Shown: in pieces, positions 5,599 to 8,732 of the stretch
How positions within the stretch are numbered: position 1 is the first letter of the stretch
Layout of the letters: each line of letters starts with the position of its first letter
Assembly: GCA_024276395.1 (NCBI GenBank)
Contig: JAJRXH010000309.1
Span: 1-8,732, forward strand
Direction of reading: 5' to 3'
Source of the DNA: an archaeon
GTDB lineage: Archaea > Asgardarchaeota > Heimdallarchaeia > Hodarchaeales > S146-22
DNA: 8,732 nucleotides
Notes under the pieces: generated by a model
What the model was told of the DNA's origin: nothing
What the model saw: the letters and a program-made list of their open reading frames with translations, nothing else
Databases searched by the model: none
Made by a program: the position numbers and the translations under genes

Positions 5599-7650
5599 AT
5601 GAAAACCATTGCGTTCATCGGAAGCTTCAAGACCTTTCAACCCGGAATTTTAGACGAATTGGATACCGTCGCGGCAATTTTAGAAGAAGAATTAAACCGA
5701 TCCATCCTCTACATTACCGTACTTGGTGAAGTAGACCAAGCTCGAGCAAGAGATGTTGAAAGATCTGAACTAGATCTTGTCATCGTGCTAGGAGAAGGTG
5801 CTTACAGAGATGATGAATTACCCAACCTCATTCAAAGAATTTTGAAGATCGAGTTTGGTGTTACCTTTGATTCCATCTTTGTTGAATCTAACAAGTTTCT
5901 CGTGGAAACGCTTCTTGAACCTCAATTAAGATCAACTTCCATTGAATTTTATCGGTTGTTTAAATTTGCACAACTTGCTCTCAAGGACTTGAAAAATCTC
6001 TCTCGTGCCGAAAATAAAAATACTCACAAAGATGATTTTCAACAGAAAATGCCAGATGATCCTTGCATCCTTGCTTTAAAAGAAATATCACGATACCTTT
6101 CACGAATGGAACAGCACGGCAATGATGATGCCGCCAACAACATAAAAATTGTTTCTAAATCTTTCAGAGACGCATTAACTCTACTCACTGAACAAGCTCA
6201 AAAGATCGATTATTCATTCTTGTCCTTATTCTTGCTCTATTACTTTAAACTGAACCCTGATGACTTGCAATCAGCAATGGAGATTGCTCTCGAAGAAGGA
6301 AGAATCTCGTTCTCGAGGATCCGTCAAGAACTTGAAGCACTCCAAGAAAACAAGTTAATTGAAGTCAATTCCGATCATGTTCGCATTCTTCCGGAAGGAA
6401 TAAAGGTGTTAAGCCTTCTCAGCATGTACATTACCGCTTATCAAAACACGTGGCTCCAAGAAACAAAGAAATCCAACAAAAATTCATTATTTAAGCACTC
6501 TAACGACGATGAAGAAGATATACTACCTAAAATCACGTTAGTGGGTAGAGATGGAGCAATCTCGACCTTTGATATCAATCATCTACTCAAGACCATTAGT
6601 TATGCTGGGGTTTCTCCGACAGAAAGTATGATCATGGCCAGGCAGATCATCACTTTTTTCAAGGATACGGACATCCTGCTAAGCACCTACTTGATTAGTT
6701 TCATCAAGTTTTTATTGTCACACGATAATGTAGATGAAAAAGGACTACATCTCATAAGAGCTTTGAGATACGACTATTACACGCGCCCCTATCACTACTT
6801 GCTGGTGTTAAGTGGCCCTAGAAAAAAAAGACTCACTCCGGATTACATCAAGAGCCTTCTTATTGAAAATTGGATAAAACGACTAGCTTTTGATGCGAAA
6901 GAGACGTTGATAACTGCACTGAGCGAACAATTGTTTGAAGACATTAGAGATTTTTTCCTCTCTTCCTTACACCTACGCAATTACGTGCTTGATACCCCCT
7001 TGGAAATTCCCTTGCTTGAATTGCAAGTAATGATTCACGTGAAATTGTTACAATCTCTGCCCCTACTGAAGAACTTCCCTAGTCCCATTCAATCTCCCAC
7101 TCCCCAACTCACGTATCATGAAAATTGGAAACTTTGCCGACCTAAGATCATGGAAAATGCCATTTTGGCCCGACAATTGACCAAGCAGTTGTTAAATCAT
7201 TTTGAAGAGAAACATCCTAGAGAGATTTATCCAACCTTTTTCAAGATGGCAGATAACTTCATTCAGGATGTCTTACTGACTTTAGGCTATTTACCAAACA
7301 ATGACACCTTCCATAATTTTGACCAGCTCGATGAGCTCCTTCACGCCAAGGAAGGCTTACAAGCCAGAGAACAAATCTTAGAACGATTGCTCCATCGTTG
7401 TGCAAGCATTAATCATGAAAAAGAGGCAATTTCCATCATGACTGACTTATCCAACCTCATTCCTAATATGAAGAAGTTCCTAACTACTTTTACCACGACC
7501 TCCTTCAACGTGGAGTGGAACGAAAGTTTTTCCACCGATGCCTTGAAACCATTGATGAATGAAGATCTCACAAAAACCAAGGAGCAACTCAGAAACATCC
7601 TCACGGAAATAAATTCATTCTATGAGACATTGCTTGACCTCAATAAGTAA
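5599..7650 (+). CDS. Multi-domain protein of unknown function with winged helix and ATP-cone-like region
   Basis: I do not recognise this 683-residue soluble protein as a whole. Residues 1-105 are alpha/beta. LYITVLGEVDQARARD followed by SELDLVIVL faintly recalls the GS...DxD core of minimal nucleotidyltransferases, but with Glu for Ser and for the first Asp, so it would probably be inactive. Residues 105-200 are helical. Residues 203-275 look like a winged helix (GRISFSRIRQELEALQENKL, IEVNSDHVRILPEG). A charged linker (287-309) leads to 311-396, which resembles an ATP-cone: ITLVGRDGAISTFDINHLL, the following helices, and a closing ALRYDYYTR. ATP-cones bind ATP or dATP and control ribonucleotide reductases and related enzymes. 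Residues 410-683 are mostly helical with no known motif. The start is ATG 5599, with GGGAG six bases before it; a TTG at 5506 would overlap the upstream gene by 77 nt. It is probably co-transcribed with its neighbours. Confidence 0.72.
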   Translation: MKTIAFIGSFKTFQPGILDELDTVAAILEEELNRSILYITVLGEVDQARARDVERSELDLVIVLGEGAYRDDELPNLIQRILKIEFGVTFDSIFVESNKFLVETLLEPQLRSTSIEFYRLFKFAQLALKDLKNLSRAENKNTHKDDFQQKMPDDPCILALKEISRYLSRMEQHGNDDAANNIKIVSKSFRDALTLLTEQAQKIDYSFLSLFLLYYFKLNPDDLQSAMEIALEEGRISFSRIRQELEALQENKLIEVNSDHVRILPEGIKVLSLLSMYITAYQNTWLQETKKSNKNSLFKHSNDDEEDILPKITLVGRDGAISTFDINHLLKTISYAGVSPTESMIMARQIITFFKDTDILLSTYLISFIKFLLSHDNVDEKGLHLIRALRYDYYTRPYHYLLVLSGPRKKRLTPDYIKSLLIENWIKRLAFDAKETLITALSEQLFEDIRDFFLSSLHLRNYVLDTPLEIPLLELQVMIHVKLLQSLPLLKNFPSPIQSPTPQLTYHENWKLCRPKIMENAILARQLTKQLLNHFEEKHPREIYPTFFKMADNFIQDVLLTLGYLPNNDTFHNFDQLDELLHAKEGLQAREQILERLLHRCASINHEKEAISIMTDLSNLIPNMKKFLTTFTTTSFNVEWNESFSTDALKPLMNEDLTKTKEQLRNILTEINSFYETLLDLNK

Positions 7651-7705
7651 AGAGTGACAGCACGAAAAATGACATCAAGACGGTAGGTAACGTGTTTTTC
7701 AAGCA

Positions 7706-7723
7706 ATGATGGAGGTGAAATAG
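7706..7723 (+). promoter_or_regulatory. Strong ribosome binding site inside a 5-codon in-frame mini-ORF
   Basis: GGAGGTGA (7711-7718) is a full match to the expected anti-Shine-Dalgarno sequence, five bases before ATG 7724. The same bases read ATG ATG GAG GTG AAA TAG, a mini-ORF (MMEVK) in frame with the gene and stopping on the base before its ATG. The gene itself then begins MEVLK. The ribosome binding site alone explains most of this. Confidence 0.6.
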
Positions 7724-8026
7724 ATGGAAGTACTGAAAGAAGTCACCGAAGATCCTTTTACCATTCAAGTAAAATCTGATGGTACTGACATTTTTTTTGC
7801 CATCAAGAAGAATAATTTCTGGTTAGAAGAAGATTTTCATTTCGTCGTCATCAATCAGCAATCCTTCGATTCCCCACAGTCAGCTTTAATTGAAATAGGC
7901 TTTGACGACGAAGGTAAGACTGTAAGCTCCTGGGAAGAATTCGTGGAATACGTGAAAACCCGAGCTGAACACGTCTTCCATTTCCCAGATCATGAAACCA
8001 TCATCGTCATCATATCCTCTGAATGA
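7724..8026 (+). CDS. Small acidic protein of unknown function
   Basis: A 100-residue protein I do not recognise. It has about 21 Asp/Glu against 7 Lys/Arg and no Cys, signal peptide or membrane segment, so it should be a soluble, strongly acidic cytosolic protein. Beta-rich stretches (FTIQVKSDGTDIFFAI, FHFVVIN, ALIEIGFDD) are followed by one likely helix (SSWEEFVEYVKTRAEHVF) and a final hydrophobic strand (ETIIVIISS), suggesting a small alpha/beta fold. The start is ATG 7724, firmly set by GGAGGTGA five bases upstream. It lies 73 nt after the ATP-cone-like gene and 12 nt before the PHP gene, in the middle of a likely operon. Its charge makes it a plausible partner for the basic tail of the SerK-like protein, but that is only a guess. 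Confidence 0.75.
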   Translation: MEVLKEVTEDPFTIQVKSDGTDIFFAIKKNNFWLEEDFHFVVINQQSFDSPQSALIEIGFDDEGKTVSSWEEFVEYVKTRAEHVFHFPDHETIIVIISSE

Positions 8027-8038
8027 GCGTGATGAAGC

Positions 8039-8732
8039 ATGGTAAGAATAGATTTGCACTGTCATAGTCAACATTCTGATGGAAAATCGACTGTCCAAGA
8101 ACTATTGAGACAGGCTAAAAGTCGTGATGTAAAGTTATTCGCAGTAACTGATCATGACACACCTAAAGGATCCCTAGAAGCCTGGAAACTTAATCAAGAG
8201 TTATTCCATGTACCATTAATCACTGGAATTGAGTTTAGCGTGTTATTACCAGAGGGATCGACGGTAGAAAGAATACACATGCTTGCTCTTGGAATAGATC
8301 TTCAATCTAATGCTCTCATCGAATTATCCAAGATGCTCCAAGAATCACGTGAACGAAGAGCCCTGGCAATAGTAAACAAGCTACGAGAACTGGGAATTGG
8401 CATTTCATGGGACGATCTTCCCCATTCCGAAATAAAAGGTTCAATCGGGCGTCCTCACATTGCACGAACGTTAGTAAGACTTGGCGCCGTTTCGAATGTG
8501 AAAGAAGCCTTCGAAAAGTATCTTAAAAGCGGTGCTCCAGCCTACGTGCCAAAAATGAGAGTACCTCTCAAAGATGTCATGTCCATTACCAAGCAACTCA
8601 ATGGAATCTCCGTGTGGGCACACCCCATCCTAGAATGCAAGAATGATGTCGCTCTCGAAGAAACAATCGAATTACTGTTAAAAAATGGATTGAAAGGCAT
8701 TGAATTTTATTATCCCTACGAATTCCGAGCTA
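8039..8732 (+). CDS. PHP-domain metal-dependent phosphoesterase (3' end outside window)
   Basis: The first 231 residues of a PHP-family hydrolase, resembling the YciV/RNase AM (TrpH) group, which hydrolyses nucleotide 3',5'-bisphosphates or trims short RNA ends using metal ions. Motifs in order are DLHCH at residues 5-9 and SDG at 13-15 (ligands H7, H9, D14), TDHDT (H39), GIEFS (E65), HMLALG (H80), GRPHIARTLV (137-146), YLKSGAPAYVP (161-171) and WAHP (H195). The frame runs off the window at GIEFYYPYEF, so the last DxH-type ligand motif is not visible; the family is about 280 residues, so some 50 are missing. ATG 8039 is the only sensible start, because an in-frame TGA lies two codons upstream (8033) and the HxH motif follows at the usual distance. 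It is 12 nt after the acidic protein gene, so probably co-transcribed. Confidence 0.92.
   Translation, partial: MVRIDLHCHSQHSDGKSTVQELLRQAKSRDVKLFAVTDHDTPKGSLEAWKLNQELFHVPLITGIEFSVLLPEGSTVERIHMLALGIDLQSNALIELSKMLQESRERRALAIVNKLRELGIGISWDDLPHSEIKGSIGRPHIARTLVRLGAVSNVKEAFEKYLKSGAPAYVPKMRVPLKDVMSITKQLNGISVWAHPILECKNDVALEETIELLLKNGLKGIEFYYPYEFRA

Overview
The window looks like chromosomal DNA from an archaeon, most likely an Asgard archaeon. The evidence is a TATA box about 25 bp before an expected transcription start, T-rich pyrimidine tracts after genes in place of GC-rich hairpin terminators, strong GGAGG(TGA)-type ribosome binding sites, an archaeal SerK-like ParB/Srx protein, and a very long leucine-rich repeat protein with 'DLTPL' units of a kind I associate with Asgard genomes. 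The lineage is an inference; there is no rRNA or universal marker to settle it. All recognisable genes are on the + strand.

Layout. (1) Positions 2-958 hold the C-terminal third of an AcnA-type aconitase, cut by the window edge. (2) Positions 959-1338 are non-coding: a T-rich terminator, three small hairpins, then a TATA box, a palindrome at the expected transcription start and a short leader. (3) Positions 1339-2595 encode a 12-helix MFS transporter that is complete except for one in-frame TAG at 1525-1527, just before MFS motif A. It is either a very young pseudogene, a recoded gene or a sequence error. (4) After a second T-rich terminator and an unusual pair of overlapping inverted repeats, 2679-4418 encodes a cytosolic protein that is almost entirely leucine-rich repeats: 20 units, 19 of them exactly 24 residues long. 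(5) From 4545 to the end runs a tightly spaced gene row: a SerK-like protein with a strongly basic tail, a 683-residue protein I do not recognise with winged-helix and ATP-cone-like parts, a 100-residue acidic protein, and a PHP-family phosphoesterase cut by the window edge.

How the genes may work together. The aconitase belongs to central carbon metabolism, and the transporter seems to be regulated on its own. The last four genes have short gaps (16, 73 and 12 nt), suggesting one transcription unit. A ParB/Srx-fold kinase-like protein, a multi-domain protein that may sense nucleotides, a small acidic partner and a PHP phosphoesterase together suggest a nucleotide- or phosphate-linked system that I cannot match to anything described. 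This is the best candidate in the window for a new system. It rests on gene order and weak domain recognition, not on any demonstrated function.
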